Numbered from the stretch's first letter, positions 7,354 through 16,765 are shown. The stretch is DNA of 64,000 nucleotides from [Clostridium] hylemonae DSM 15053 (GCF_008281175.1 NZ_CP036524.1:3769741-3833740), one strand, 5' to 3'. Notes: generated by a model from the sequence alone, not told the origin. Made by a program: numbers and translations.

Positions 7354-9816
7354 TCATACCTCCACAGTAAGTTTATCGAGGTGCCATATATCCTTAACAT
7401 ATTCTTCGATCGTACGGTCGGAAGAAAATTTCCCGCAGCTCGCCGTGTTGAGAAGCGCCATTTTTGCCCATCTGTCCCGGTCTCTGTACGCTGCCTCAAC
7501 CTTCTCCTGTGCCTCTGCATACGCCCTGAAGTCCTTCAGGATAAAATACATATCTGCTCTGCTGCTGCTCTTTGTATTAAGAAGAGAATTATACAGGTCA
7601 CGATACATCTCCCGGTTGCCGTATCCATACGTGCCGTCCACCAGCTGATCTACTACACGGCGGATCTCATGATCACTGTTGTAAATGTCCACCGGATTGT
7701 AACCTCCGTGCTGCTCAAAGCTGATAACTTCATCTGAACTCAGACCGAAGATAAAGGCATTTTCAATACCCACTTCCTGCACGATCTCCACGTTGGCGCC
7801 GTCCATTGTACCGAGCGTAGGCGCTCCATTCAGCATGAACTTCATATTACCCGTTCCGGATGCCTCCTTTGACGCGGTGGAGATCTGCTCGCTCACATCA
7901 GCGCCTGCAAATAATAACTCTGCATTGGATACACGGTAATCTTCTATAAACACTACCTTGAGCTTTCCGTTGATGCTCCTGTCATTGTTGACAACATCCG
8001 CCACTGAATTGATAAGCTTAATGATCTGTTTTGCGCGTATATAGCCTGCGGATGCCTTGGCACCGAAGATAAATGTCCTCGGATAAAAGCTCCGTTCCGG
8101 ATGCTCCTTGATCTGATTATAAAGATACATCACATGCAGAATGTTCAGAAGCTGGCGCTTATACTCATGAAGACGCTTCACCTGTACGTCAAAGATAGAG
8201 CGCGGGTCGATCTCGATTCCATTATGTTCCAGAATATATTGTGCCAGACGCTCTTTATTTTTATACTTAATGCTCATAAATTCCTTGAGCGCCTCTTCGT
8301 CATCAGCCCATTTCCTTAGTCCGGACATGAGTGATAAGTCCGTTGCCCAGTCCTTTGTTCCGAGCTTTTCAGTCACCCAGTCGGCCAGTAGCGGATTTCC
8401 GTGCAGCAGGAAACGTCTCTGTGTAATACCGTTCGTCTTATTGTTGAACTTGGACGGCATCATTTCATAGAAATCACGCAGTTCCTGCTTTTTAAGTATT
8501 TCTGTATGAAGAGCCGCGACACCATTTACAGAATAGCCTGCAACGATCGCAAGATGAGCCATCTTCACCTGGCCGTCCATGAGAATAGCCATTCTCTTTA
8601 CTTTGCCCTCATCTCCCGGATACTGACTCCGTATCTGCTCTACAAAACGGCGGTCAATTTCCTGTATAATCTGATATACACGCGGAAGCAGCCTGGAGAA
8701 GAGATCGATCGGCCATTTCTCCAGCGCCTCTGCCATAATAGTGTGGTTCGTGTACGCGCATGTATGTGTCGTGATCTCCCACGCCTCGTTCCATCCAAGG
8801 CCTTCCTCGTCAAGCAGAATACGCATAAGTTCTGCCACCGCGACTGTCGGATGCGTGTCATTCATCTGGAAGGTGACCTTCTCCGGCAGCTTATGGATGT
8901 CATCGTGCGTCATTTTATATTTGGACAGCGCCTGCTGTATGCTTGCGGAAATAAAGAAATACTGCTGTTTCAGTCTCAGCTCTTTTCCTGCATAGTGGTT
9001 GTCGTTCGGATAAAGCACTTCTACAATGTTCTTTGCCAGGTTCTCCTGTTCCACAGCCTTGTGGTAATCGCCGCGGTCGAACTCATCCAGCTGGAAGTCT
9101 ACGATCGGCTCCGCATCCCATATACGGAGTGTATTGACCATGTGGTTATTATAGCCGACGATCGGCATATCATAAGGAACCGCGCGAACAGATTCATAAT
9201 GCTCCTGTACAAAATGCGTTTTTCCTTCCTCGTCATATTCTACACGGATATTTCCGCCAAAACGTACTTCTTTGGCATATTCAGGCCGCCTCAGCTCAAA
9301 TGGATTGCCGTTCTTAAGCCAGTTATCCGGAGTCTCCACCTGGTATCCATCCTCGATCTTCTGTTTGAACATACCGTAGCGGTAACGGATGCCGCACCCG
9401 TAAGCGGCATAGCCAAGTGTTGCCAGTGAATCAAGGAAACAGGCGGCAAGACGGCCCAGGCCGCCATTGCCAAGAGCCGCGTCCGGCTCCTCATTTTCCA
9501 CGGCATTCAAGTCAATGCCCATTTCATCCAGCGCTTCCGCCACTTCCTTGTAGGCTGTCATATTGATCAGGTTATTTCCAAGCGCCCTGCCCATAAGAAA
9601 TTCCATGGACATATAATACACGATCTTGGGATCCTGCTCTTTATACGCCTTCTGTGTGGCGATCCAGTCATCAATGATGACTTCTTTGACCGCATAAGAA
9701 ACCGCCTGAAACAGCTGCTGAGGAGTCGCCTCATCGACAGTTTTGCGGAATAACGTCTTTACATTATTTGTAACTTCTCTCTTAAACTTTTCTTTTTCAA
9801 ATATCGGATTATACAT
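7354..9816 (-). CDS. glgP: Glycogen/alpha-glucan phosphorylase
   Basis: 820 residues, the normal length for GT35 phosphorylases. It carries YYMSMEFLMGR, the nucleotide-sugar region EPDAALGNGGLGRLAACFLDS, and the PLP-binding site EASGTGNMKFMLNGAPTLGT, whose Lys forms the Schiff base. It releases glucose-1-phosphate from the non-reducing ends of glycogen in the cytosol. The ATG at 9816 follows AAAGGGG. The gene begins 10 bp after ileS and is followed at once by the membrane-protein gene, so all three may be read together. No other glycogen genes are present in the window. Confidence 0.97.
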   Translation of the reverse strand: MYNPIFEKEKFKREVTNNVKTLFRKTVDEATPQQLFQAVSYAVKEVIIDDWIATQKAYKEQDPKIVYYMSMEFLMGRALGNNLINMTAYKEVAEALDEMGIDLNAVENEEPDAALGNGGLGRLAACFLDSLATLGYAAYGCGIRYRYGMFKQKIEDGYQVETPDNWLKNGNPFELRRPEYAKEVRFGGNIRVEYDEEGKTHFVQEHYESVRAVPYDMPIVGYNNHMVNTLRIWDAEPIVDFQLDEFDRGDYHKAVEQENLAKNIVEVLYPNDNHYAGKELRLKQQYFFISASIQQALSKYKMTHDDIHKLPEKVTFQMNDTHPTVAVAELMRILLDEEGLGWNEAWEITTHTCAYTNHTIMAEALEKWPIDLFSRLLPRVYQIIQEIDRRFVEQIRSQYPGDEGKVKRMAILMDGQVKMAHLAIVAGYSVNGVAALHTEILKKQELRDFYEMMPSKFNNKTNGITQRRFLLHGNPLLADWVTEKLGTKDWATDLSLMSGLRKWADDEEALKEFMSIKYKNKERLAQYILEHNGIEIDPRSIFDVQVKRLHEYKRQLLNILHVMYLYNQIKEHPERSFYPRTFIFGAKASAGYIRAKQIIKLINSVADVVNNDRSINGKLKVVFIEDYRVSNAELLFAGADVSEQISTASKEASGTGNMKFMLNGAPTLGTMDGANVEIVQEVGIENAFIFGLSSDEVISFEQHGGYNPVDIYNSDHEIRRVVDQLVDGTYGYGNREMYRDLYNSLLNTKSSSRADMYFILKDFRAYAEAQEKVEAAYRDRDRWAKMALLNTASCGKFSSDRTIEEYVKDIWHLDKLTVEV

Positions 9817-9826
9817 ATTTTCCCCT

Positions 9827-12800
9827 TTACTTCTTCTGAACACCTAATGTTACCTCTTCTCCGTTAATCTTCCAGTCTTTTACAAAGCCTGCCGGGGTTG
9901 TCTTCGTCATTTTAACGGTGAGTGTCTCCTCTGCAATGATCTTCGCATTCTCGGCAAATACCTTTTCTGCCTTTTCTGTTCCTTCATACGTTACTTCAAT
10001 TTTATCCATCACTTCAAAATCAGCTTCCTTGCGCATCGTCTGAATCTTACTGATAATCTCGCGGACAAATCCTTCCTCCAGCAGTTCATCTGAAAGGTTT
10101 GTATCCAGTACAACGGTAATGCCATTGTCATTTTCTGACACATATCCTTCTGTCTGGGCAGTCTCGATTAACAGATCCTCCCGGAATAACGTGACCTCCT
10201 GTCCGTTGATGTCAAGCTTCAGGGCATCGGATGCGTTCAGCTCATCCATGGCCGCGTTTCCGTCCAGAGACTCAAGCGCTGCTTTAATGCCTCCTAACAG
10301 TTTACCATATTTTGGTCCGACTGTCTTTAGCTGAGGTTTAAAACTGTAAGAAGTAAAGTCTCGTACCTCTTGTGTAAATGTCATAGTTTTTACATTCAGC
10401 TCATCTGTCACAATGTCCTGATAGAACACAGGGAGCTCAAAATCAGCCTTCACATACATCTGTCCGATCGGCTGCCGGTTTTTGATATTGGCTGTATTAC
10501 GGCATGCGCGCCCCATAACGACGAGCTTCAGCACCTTCTCCATGTTGGACTCAAGTTCTGTGTCAATGCAGCTTTCATCTACAAGAGGGAAATCACACAA
10601 GTGTATACTCTCCGGTGCGTCCTTGTCTATACTTCTCACGAGATTCTGGTAGATATCTTCTGCCATGAACGGAATCATCGGCGCCGCTGCCTTGCAGACT
10701 GTGACAAGCGCTGTATAAAGTGTCATATAAGCATTGATCTTATCCTGTTCCATGCCTTTTGCCCAGAAACGTTCACGGCTTCTTCTCACATACCAGTTGC
10801 TCATGTCGTCCACAAAATCCTGAAGCGCTCTTGCTGCCTCCGGTATGCGGTAATTCTCCAGGTCATTGTCTACTTCCTTCACAAGTGTATTCATCTTGGA
10901 AAGCAGCCATTTGTCCATGACAGACAATTTGTCGTATTCCAGCGCATATTTTGTCGCATCGAATTCATCGATATTCGCATACAGTACAAAGAAGGCATAC
11001 GTATTCCAGAGCGTGCCCATAAACTTACGCTGTCCCTCTGTCACTGCCTTGCCGTGGAAACGGTTTGGAAGCCATGGGGCACTGTTCACATAGAAGTACC
11101 AGCGGATCGCATCCGCGCCGTATTTTTCAAGTGCGTCAAACGGATCTACTGCATTTCCCTTGGACTTGCTCATCTTCTGGCCGTTCTCGTCCTGCACGTG
11201 GCCGAGTACGATGACATTCTTATACGGAGCTTTATTAAATATGAGCGTAGAGATAGCCAGCAGAGAATAGAACCATCCTCTCGTCTGGTCAACAGCCTCA
11301 GAAATAAAGTCCGCCGGAAACTGCTTTTCAAAAAGCTCTTTATTTTCAAACGGATAGTGGTGCTGTGCAAACGGCATGGCGCCGGAATCAAACCAGCAGT
11401 CGATAACTTCCGGCACACGGTGCATCTCTTTGCCGCACTCTGGACATTTTACCGTAACTTCATCTATATACGGACGGTGGAGCTCAATATCGTCCGGGCA
11501 GTTGTCAGACATGGACTTCAGCTCCTCAATACTGCCGACAGAATGCTGGTGTCCGCATTCACATTCCCATATATTCAGCGGTGTTCCCCAGTAACGGTTG
11601 CGGCTGATGCCCCAGTCCTGCACATTTTCCAGCCAGTCACCGAAACGGCCCTTGCCGATGCTCTCCGGAATCCAGTTGATCGTGTTGTTATTTGCGATCA
11701 GGTCATCCTTTACCGCTGTCATATTGATGAACCATGATTCACGCGCATAGTAGATGAGAGGTGTGTCACATCTCCAGCAGTGGGGATAGCTGTGCTCAAA
11801 CTTCGGAGCCTCAAACAACAGCCCCTGTTCTTCCAGATCTTTCAATACGAGCGGATCCGCCTTCTTCACAAACACGCCCGCGTAAGGCGTCGACTCTCCC
11901 ATGTTGCCCTTCTCATCGACAAGCTGTACAAACGGCATGTCATATTTGCGTCCTACCTTAGCATCGTCCTCACCAAAGGCCGGGGCAATATGGACAACAC
12001 CGGTTCCGTCTGTCAGTGTTACGTAAGAATCACAGGTGACAAAGAACGCTTTTTTCTTCTGCTTCTTCGCACATTCCGCGGCACAGGAAAACAGTGGTTC
12101 GTATTCCTTATATTCCAGGTCCTCTCCTTTATATCGTTCCAGAACCTCATAAGCTGACTCTCCTTCTTCCGCAAGCCTGCCGAGCACTTTATCAAGCAGC
12201 GCCTCTGCCATATAGTATACATACCCGTCGGCAGCCTTCACCTTCACATAATCCTCCGCCGGATTCACGCAGAGTCCGATATTGGACGGCAGTGTCCATG
12301 GGGTTGTCGTCCATGCAAGAATATACGCGTCCTCATCTTTCACTTTAAAGCGCACGATAGCGGAACGCTCTTTCACATCCTTATATCCTTGTGCTACTTC
12401 CTGGGCGGAAAGCGGCGTGCCGCAGCGCGGGCAGTAAGGAACGATCTTGAAGCCTTTGTATAAGAGCCCCTTATCCCAGATCTGCTTAAGGGCCCACCAC
12501 TCAGATTCAATATAATCGTTGTGGTACGTCACGTACGGATTATCCATGTCGGCCCAGAAACCAACTGTATTGGAGAAATCCTCCCACATTCCTTTATATT
12601 TCCACACACTTTCTTTACACTTGTCGATAAACGGCTCCAGACCATATTCCTCGATCTGCTCTTTGCCGTCCAGGCCGAGAAGCTTCTCCACCTCCAGCTC
12701 CACCGGAAGACCGTGGGTATCCCATCCCGCTTTTCTCGGCACTTCATATCCCTTCATAGTACGGTATCTCGGAATCATATCCTTGATGACACGGGTAAGC

Positions 12801-12976
12801 ACATGGCCGATGTGCGGTTTGCCGTTGGCCGTCGGAGGACCGTCATAAAACATGTAAATGTCGTTGCCGTCCTTCTCCTTCATACTTTTCTCAAAGATGT
12901 TGTTCTCTTCCCAGAACTTCTCCGTCGCTTTTTCCCTTTCAACAAAATTCAGATCCGTTGAAACCTTTTTATACAT
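9827..12976 (-). CDS. ileS: Isoleucyl-tRNA synthetase
   Basis: 1,049 residues, the long eukaryote-like (type 2) form. The class I HIGH motif is at residues 55-58 (GKPHIGHVLT) and KMSKSKGNAVDP is the second signature. Cys-rich metal knuckles occur (CPRCGTPLS; CECGHQ and CPECGKEMH). It charges tRNA-Ile with isoleucine and edits valine. The ATG at 12976 has AAGGAGG 7 nt upstream; the frame running further upstream to 13162 crosses the leader RNA. Expression is controlled by the T-box upstream, with a palindromic repeat lodged between the T-box terminator and the coding region. Confidence 0.97.
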   Translation of the reverse strand: MYKKVSTDLNFVEREKATEKFWEENNIFEKSMKEKDGNDIYMFYDGPPTANGKPHIGHVLTRVIKDMIPRYRTMKGYEVPRKAGWDTHGLPVELEVEKLLGLDGKEQIEEYGLEPFIDKCKESVWKYKGMWEDFSNTVGFWADMDNPYVTYHNDYIESEWWALKQIWDKGLLYKGFKIVPYCPRCGTPLSAQEVAQGYKDVKERSAIVRFKVKDEDAYILAWTTTPWTLPSNIGLCVNPAEDYVKVKAADGYVYYMAEALLDKVLGRLAEEGESAYEVLERYKGEDLEYKEYEPLFSCAAECAKKQKKKAFFVTCDSYVTLTDGTGVVHIAPAFGEDDAKVGRKYDMPFVQLVDEKGNMGESTPYAGVFVKKADPLVLKDLEEQGLLFEAPKFEHSYPHCWRCDTPLIYYARESWFINMTAVKDDLIANNNTINWIPESIGKGRFGDWLENVQDWGISRNRYWGTPLNIWECECGHQHSVGSIEELKSMSDNCPDDIELHRPYIDEVTVKCPECGKEMHRVPEVIDCWFDSGAMPFAQHHYPFENKELFEKQFPADFISEAVDQTRGWFYSLLAISTLIFNKAPYKNVIVLGHVQDENGQKMSKSKGNAVDPFDALEKYGADAIRWYFYVNSAPWLPNRFHGKAVTEGQRKFMGTLWNTYAFFVLYANIDEFDATKYALEYDKLSVMDKWLLSKMNTLVKEVDNDLENYRIPEAARALQDFVDDMSNWYVRRSRERFWAKGMEQDKINAYMTLYTALVTVCKAAAPMIPFMAEDIYQNLVRSIDKDAPESIHLCDFPLVDESCIDTELESNMEKVLKLVVMGRACRNTANIKNRQPIGQMYVKADFELPVFYQDIVTDELNVKTMTFTQEVRDFTSYSFKPQLKTVGPKYGKLLGGIKAALESLDGNAAMDELNASDALKLDINGQEVTLFREDLLIETAQTEGYVSENDNGITVVLDTNLSDELLEEGFVREIISKIQTMRKEADFEVMDKIEVTYEGTEKAEKVFAENAKIIAEETLTVKMTKTTPAGFVKDWKINGEEVTLGVQKK

Positions 12977-13017
12977 TTCTCTTCCTCCTTGAGCATTGGG
13001 GACACGTTTTTTTCTCG

Positions 13018-13078
13018 TTGGGGACGGGGTATTTCTAAAAAACCTCCGTCCCCAATTTAATTCAGGGTGTCCCTTTTT
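13018..13078 (-). repeat. GGGGACGG palindromic element, copy 6
   Basis: On the minus strand: box AAAAAGGGACACC (13078 to 13066), 12-nt spacer CTGAATTAAATT, then an imperfect palindrome (13018-13055). Only two bases of the spacer are mirrored. It lies in the ileS 5' untranslated region, after the T-box terminator and before the ribosome binding site. Confidence 0.82.
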
Positions 13079-13097
13079 CATTAATTTTAATATTGGG

Positions 13098-13348
13098 TCA
13101 AAAAAAACTTCCGTCCTGAATAGGACGAAAGCTAAAGCCTCGTTTATAAACCACCTAAACATACTGTCATATGCCTTCCCTGTAACGGGGGAACTCCGTC
13201 GGCATCTATTGGGTATTCATACCTTTCGACGACCGCAACTCGGAAGTGATATTCAGATATAACTTACCGGCGCCAGGCTTCCACCATCCCCGACTCTCTA
13301 TTGCTTTCCGAAATATCTTACTGTCTTCGTCAACATTTTTTTATATTC
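13098..13348 (-). promoter_or_regulatory. T-box riboswitch (Ile) controlling ileS
   Basis: The minus strand shows the Stem I signatures AGAGAGTCGGGGATGGTGGAAGCC, interrupted here only by reading (AGAGAG, GGTGGAA), an ATC specifier codon (13250 to 13248) in a loop followed by ACTTCCGAGT, and an antiterminator GTTTAGG-TGGT-TTATAAAC whose TGGT bulge (13153 to 13150) can pair with the ACCA end of uncharged tRNA-Ile. The terminator is CGTCCT-ATTC-AGGACG followed by a run of eight T at about 13100-13135. Uncharged tRNA-Ile would favour readthrough into ileS. Confidence 0.9.
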
Positions 13349-13354
13349 TGCTTT

Positions 13355-13383
13355 ATTATAGTAAGAAAACCCTTGATAGTCAA
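13355..13383 (-). promoter_or_regulatory. Sigma-A promoter of ileS
   Basis: Minus strand TTGACT (13383 to 13378), a 17-bp spacer and a perfect TATAAT (13360 to 13355), placing the transcription start near 13348 at the head of the T-box. The -35 box lies in the 3' half of the hairpin that ends the upstream gene. Confidence 0.85.
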
Positions 13384-13390
13384 GGGTTTT
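13366..13390 (-). terminator. Terminator after the thioester-protein gene
   Basis: Perfect 11-bp stem AAAACCCTTGA / TCAAGGGTTTT with a 3-nt loop, 39 bp after the stop codon. The T-tract after it is interrupted (TTTTCTT). The stem overlaps the ileS -35 box. Confidence 0.75.
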
Positions 13391-13428
13391 CTCCATTTTA
13401 ACGTTATTTGGCGTACGTTATTGCGCAT

Positions 13429-15201
13429 TTATAACAGTGGTGATTTTATCGAACATATCGGGCAGCAATGCTCCGGTTTACACGGTGGTTCCGGTCTGCA
13501 CGGCGGCTCCGGTTTACATGGCGGTTCCGGCTTACAGGGCGGCTCTGGCCTGCACGGTGGTTCCGGTTTACAGGGCGGTTCCGGTCTGTATGGCGGTTCC
13601 GGCTTACAGGGCGGCTCTGGCCTGCACGGCGGTTCCGGTCTACATGGCGGCTCCGGCTTACAGGGCGGTTCCGGTCTGCACGGTGGTTCCGGTTTACACG
13701 GTGGTTCCGGTCTGCATGGCGGCTCCGGCTTACAGGGCGGCTCCGGTCTGCACGGCGGTTCCGGCGGGTATGGCGGCCATGGCGGCTCCGGCGGGTACGG
13801 CGGTCTTGGCGGCCATGGCGGCTCCGGCGGATACGGCGGCCTCGGTGGATACGGTGGCTCCGGCGGATACGGCGGCCTCGGTGGATACGGTGGCTCCGGC
13901 GGATACGGCGGATACGGCGGATAAGGTGGATACGGCAGTTCAGGCGGACGTCCCCAGCCCGGATAACATGGCATCATACATGGAAATGGAACCGGAAATC
14001 CTCCTGCCCCGCACGAATTATTTGTGTTATTGTTATTATTATTGTTGTTATTATTGTTGATATTAATACCAGCATATCCGCCCTGCCCTTTTGATACGGA
14101 ACAGTCCACAGACGGATATTCTGCGCATACACAGAGTTCGGCTTCCTGGCCGATCTGCACATCATCAAAAGATGTTCCGATCGGCTGGTAATTCAGGGCG
14201 GTGCTCTGTGCCTCCATAGTGATCACCCGCGTTATCGTACCTGTAAAAGATGCCTTAACGGTAAAACAGGCATACTTGCCGCACGTGCGCAGGGCGATAT
14301 AGAATTCCTGCCCAATTACCGGATCGGAGATCGGATTGCCGCAGAAATCCATAAACGTTACCGAATAATCTTCCCTGCAGCTGCAAAACGGTGTGACAGT
14401 GATATCCGGACGGCCGTCAAAACTGGACAGTATCCTAAACGGCCCTATCAGCATTCTGCCGCATACTGTTCGGACCTCATCCGGACATCCTTTGAAAATA
14501 AAATACGGGGCTGTTGTATCGGTCGGAAGAACACTCTTGTTGCAGCACTTGATACCACAGTCACCCGTGCAGCATTGATCGTTCGGTGTCGGTGACGGAA
14601 CAGGAACATCCGGTTCCGCGTCTACATAATCTCCCGCCAGTTTAAGAAGCGCAAGCACTGCGGCGCGCATTCTGTCCGACTTGGGATGTTCATTATCGTC
14701 GGCACAGTCGAGAAAATAAACTTCATCCGGCGCGATCTGACCCAGGAGCACCCAGAGGGCAGTCTGAACAACGGCATATGCGTCATTGTCATCCAGCGCC
14801 GGACTGGCATCCGGATCTACCCCTGCCAGTGCAAATGTTGCAGCAGCGCTGACCGCAGGATAGGTATTTGCCAAAATCCAGCCGAGCATCTCTTTCTGCC
14901 GCTCTGTAGCAGCCGGAAACAGTGTTTCAAAAGGGCGGCTTTCATACGGAACGTCATTGTAGGGTCCATCCGCAAATTTGTCCAGACAATAGACAGGCTT
15001 ATTCGTACTGCCCAGCAGATTTCCAAAAAACTGAAATATCTGATTGTGGTCATCTCTGTTCAGCCGGTATCTGGATGCAGAAGTATAATCAAGCGAACAG
15101 TAGCTTTCTACGCTCGGATTGCCGCCCACAGTTCCGCTGATATCCCGGTCAGAATAAATAATAAAAGGACGTGTGTCCCTTAGTTCTTCTATATCAATCA
15201 T
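13429..15201 (-). CDS. Thioester-domain protein with poly-Asn and Cys/Pro repeats, no signal peptide
   Basis: 590 residues. Residues 1-155 look like a thioester domain (TED, PF08341): Cys72 in PVYCLDK and Gln146 in VVQTALW are placed to form the internal Cys-Gln thioester that lets such domains bond covalently to targets. A Cys-rich middle (QCCTGDCGIKCC) and two beta-rich segments (about 235-390) follow, then an Asn run of about eleven, PPYPPEPP repeats, about sixteen hexapeptides (R/K)PEPPC, and a Cys-rich end (EHCCPIC). There is no signal peptide, LPXTG or membrane segment, and the start is fixed by GGAGG before 15201. A sigma-K-like promoter lies upstream. My inference is a spore coat or exosporium protein cross-linked by disulfides and thioester chemistry. 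No neighbour confirms this. Confidence 0.8.
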   Translation of the reverse strand: MIDIEELRDTRPFIIYSDRDISGTVGGNPSVESYCSLDYTSASRYRLNRDDHNQIFQFFGNLLGSTNKPVYCLDKFADGPYNDVPYESRPFETLFPAATERQKEMLGWILANTYPAVSAAATFALAGVDPDASPALDDNDAYAVVQTALWVLLGQIAPDEVYFLDCADDNEHPKSDRMRAAVLALLKLAGDYVDAEPDVPVPSPTPNDQCCTGDCGIKCCNKSVLPTDTTAPYFIFKGCPDEVRTVCGRMLIGPFRILSSFDGRPDITVTPFCSCREDYSVTFMDFCGNPISDPVIGQEFYIALRTCGKYACFTVKASFTGTITRVITMEAQSTALNYQPIGTSFDDVQIGQEAELCVCAEYPSVDCSVSKGQGGYAGININNNNNNNNNNNTNNSCGAGGFPVPFPCMMPCYPGWGRPPELPYPPYPPYPPYPPEPPYPPRPPYPPEPPYPPRPPYPPEPPWPPRPPYPPEPPWPPYPPEPPCRPEPPCKPEPPCRPEPPCKPEPPCRPEPPCKPEPPCRPEPPCRPEPPCKPEPPYRPEPPCKPEPPCRPEPPCKPEPPCKPEPPCRPEPPCKPEHCCPICSIKSPLL

Positions 15202-15250
15202 GAAAATTCCTCCTTACTTATAGATTGGAATAAGAAGATTCTTACATAAT

Positions 15251-15277
15251 TAAGATATGCTGCATCTGTGGCCGTGT
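15251..15277 (-). promoter_or_regulatory. Possible sigma-K promoter of the thioester-protein gene
   Basis: Minus strand AC (15277-15276), 16 nt, then CATATCTTA (15259 to 15251), fitting the sigma-K pattern AC-N16-CATAnnnTA. It lies 50 bp upstream of the start codon. The motif is short, so chance occurrence is possible. Confidence 0.5.
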
Positions 15278-15304
15278 TCCTTACCCTATATTAATAAGAA
15301 ATAA

Positions 15305-15344
15305 GACCATTGTCACTGACTGGATCCCAGCATAGACAATGGCC
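15305..15344 (-). terminator. Terminator after the D,D-carboxypeptidase gene
   Basis: GGCCATTGTC pairs with GACAATGGTC (one mismatch) around a loop that holds the smaller palindrome CTGGGATCCAG; TTATTTCTT follows on the minus strand. It is located 38 bp after the stop codon at 15383. Confidence 0.7.
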
Positions 15345-15382
15345 TTGTTTCTTTAGTTTATTTGCTTGTTTATCGTACAGAT

Positions 15383-16747
15383 CTATCTGCGGCGCCTTTT
15401 TCTCCGGCGTCTTCTCTGCTTTTTTATCATCCTTCTGATATAAAACACAAGGAGCAGTATACCTGCGGCAGCGACAACAATTGCAAATGTCAGCTTTTTC
15501 CCGCTGCTCTTTTCCTTATTTTCTTCCTTCTTTGATGTCCTGATCTTCGCCGAATGATCCTTTATATACGATTTACTCAGCTTAGCTCTTGCGCTGCCTA
15601 CCGTGTATCCTTTATATGAATAGGTAAGTACAGCCTCTCCCCTGGCATTTTCATCTGCCTTCAGCTTCATATCCAGGTCTTTAAATTTTATGCCTTCGGG
15701 AAGCATGACGTAACCGTCCCCATCACTGTCTATGATGCTATCCACATCCTTGGAATCCTCTTCCCCTGACGCCGCTGTCTTTTTAAAATTACTGAACCCA
15801 TAGTCCAGCAGATTCTTTGTGTCAGAATAGATATTAGAGCCGTGCGTCCTCAGCACCACGCACACAAGCCGGACCCCGTCCTTCTCAGCCATCGTGATCA
15901 GGGTGGACAGCGCATCCGATGTATATCCGGTCTTCCCTCCCACCGCATACTCATAATAGTTTGAATTTCCCGGAATGAGCATCTTGTGCTTCTGCTGAAA
16001 AATATGCTCCTCGCATGTATCGGTCGCCGGTATTGCATAGTTTAACGTCTGTACAATATCAAAAAATTCCGGATGCTTAAACAGTTCCCTGCCAATAAGC
16101 GCCATATCCCGCGCACATGTATAGTGGTTCTCATCGTGCAGCCCATTCGTATTGGCAAAATGAGAATTTTCCCCGCCAAGCTCTTTACACCTTGCATTCA
16201 TCTGTTCTAAAAACCAGTTATAATCATGTCCTGCATTCCTGCCCACACTTTCTCCCACCGCATAGGCCGCCTCATTGGCAGACGCAAGTAAGGTTGCATG
16301 CAGCGCCTCATCCAGACTGATAACATCTCCTTCCTTCATTCCGATGGAGGAATCCCCGGGCTGAAGAAATGCCACACTGTCATGTGTAAATGTCACTTCA
16401 TCTGTAAGCTGTCCGTTCTCTAACGCGACAAGCGCAGTCAGCACTTTTGTTATACTTGCAGGAAATTCATGTTCGTCAATATTCTTGGCATACAATATGG
16501 CCCCTGTCCCGACTTCCATGACGATTCCCGCTTCTCCATATGTAGCCGGACCTTTGGGCCACTTCTTCAGTTCATTTGTCTGAACAGGCATCTCGTATGC
16601 CTCACGTTCTGCCTTCTGTTCAGGTGTCTCTTCTTCTGCAGCAGCATTTTCTGTCTCCGGCTCTGCTGCATATGCAATATTTATAGTGCTGGTAAATGCT
16701 ACCGCAAGCGTCATTAAAATAATCAGACTCCACCTGCTGCGCTTCAT
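15383..16747 (-). CDS. D-alanyl-D-alanine carboxypeptidase (PBP5/DacF type)
   Basis: 454 residues. A signal peptide ends near AYA-AEPE (residue 28). The S11 penicillin-binding domain has the three motifs S98-x-x-K101 (ASITK), SAN at 156-158 and KTG at 272-274. A C-terminal beta domain, a membrane anchor (about residues 422-440) and a very basic tail (KKQRRRRRKRRRR) follow. It trims the terminal D-Ala from peptidoglycan pentapeptides outside the membrane. Usual PBP5 enzymes end in an amphipathic helix, so the full transmembrane anchor with an Arg-rich tail is a variation. lepB lies 18 bp upstream, so the two are probably co-transcribed. Confidence 0.94.
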   Translation of the reverse strand: MKRSRWSLIILMTLAVAFTSTINIAYAAEPETENAAAEEETPEQKAEREAYEMPVQTNELKKWPKGPATYGEAGIVMEVGTGAILYAKNIDEHEFPASITKVLTALVALENGQLTDEVTFTHDSVAFLQPGDSSIGMKEGDVISLDEALHATLLASANEAAYAVGESVGRNAGHDYNWFLEQMNARCKELGGENSHFANTNGLHDENHYTCARDMALIGRELFKHPEFFDIVQTLNYAIPATDTCEEHIFQQKHKMLIPGNSNYYEYAVGGKTGYTSDALSTLITMAEKDGVRLVCVVLRTHGSNIYSDTKNLLDYGFSNFKKTAASGEEDSKDVDSIIDSDGDGYVMLPEGIKFKDLDMKLKADENARGEAVLTYSYKGYTVGSARAKLSKSYIKDHSAKIRTSKKEENKEKSSGKKLTFAIVVAAAGILLLVFYIRRMIKKQRRRRRKRRRR

Positions 16748-16765
16748 ATGTCTGTCCTCCCAGTT

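Noticed and set aside
8401..9429. 342-residue plus-strand ORF opposite glgP
   Set aside because: A shadow of a highly conserved enzyme gene, without start signals.
10370..11737. 455-residue plus-strand ORF opposite ileS
   Set aside because: Antisense frame of a synthetase gene; composition is not protein-like (high Cys, His).
13460..13960. Regular spaced repeats that could suggest a CRISPR array
   Set aside because: The period is 18 bp, there are no unique spacers, and the region is in frame with a protein repeat.
13437..14094. Long plus-strand open frames rich in Gly-Ser or Arg-Trp opposite the thioester gene
   Set aside because: They are mirror frames of the Pro/Cys-repeat coding region; the minus-strand gene has a proper start, domain content and terminator.
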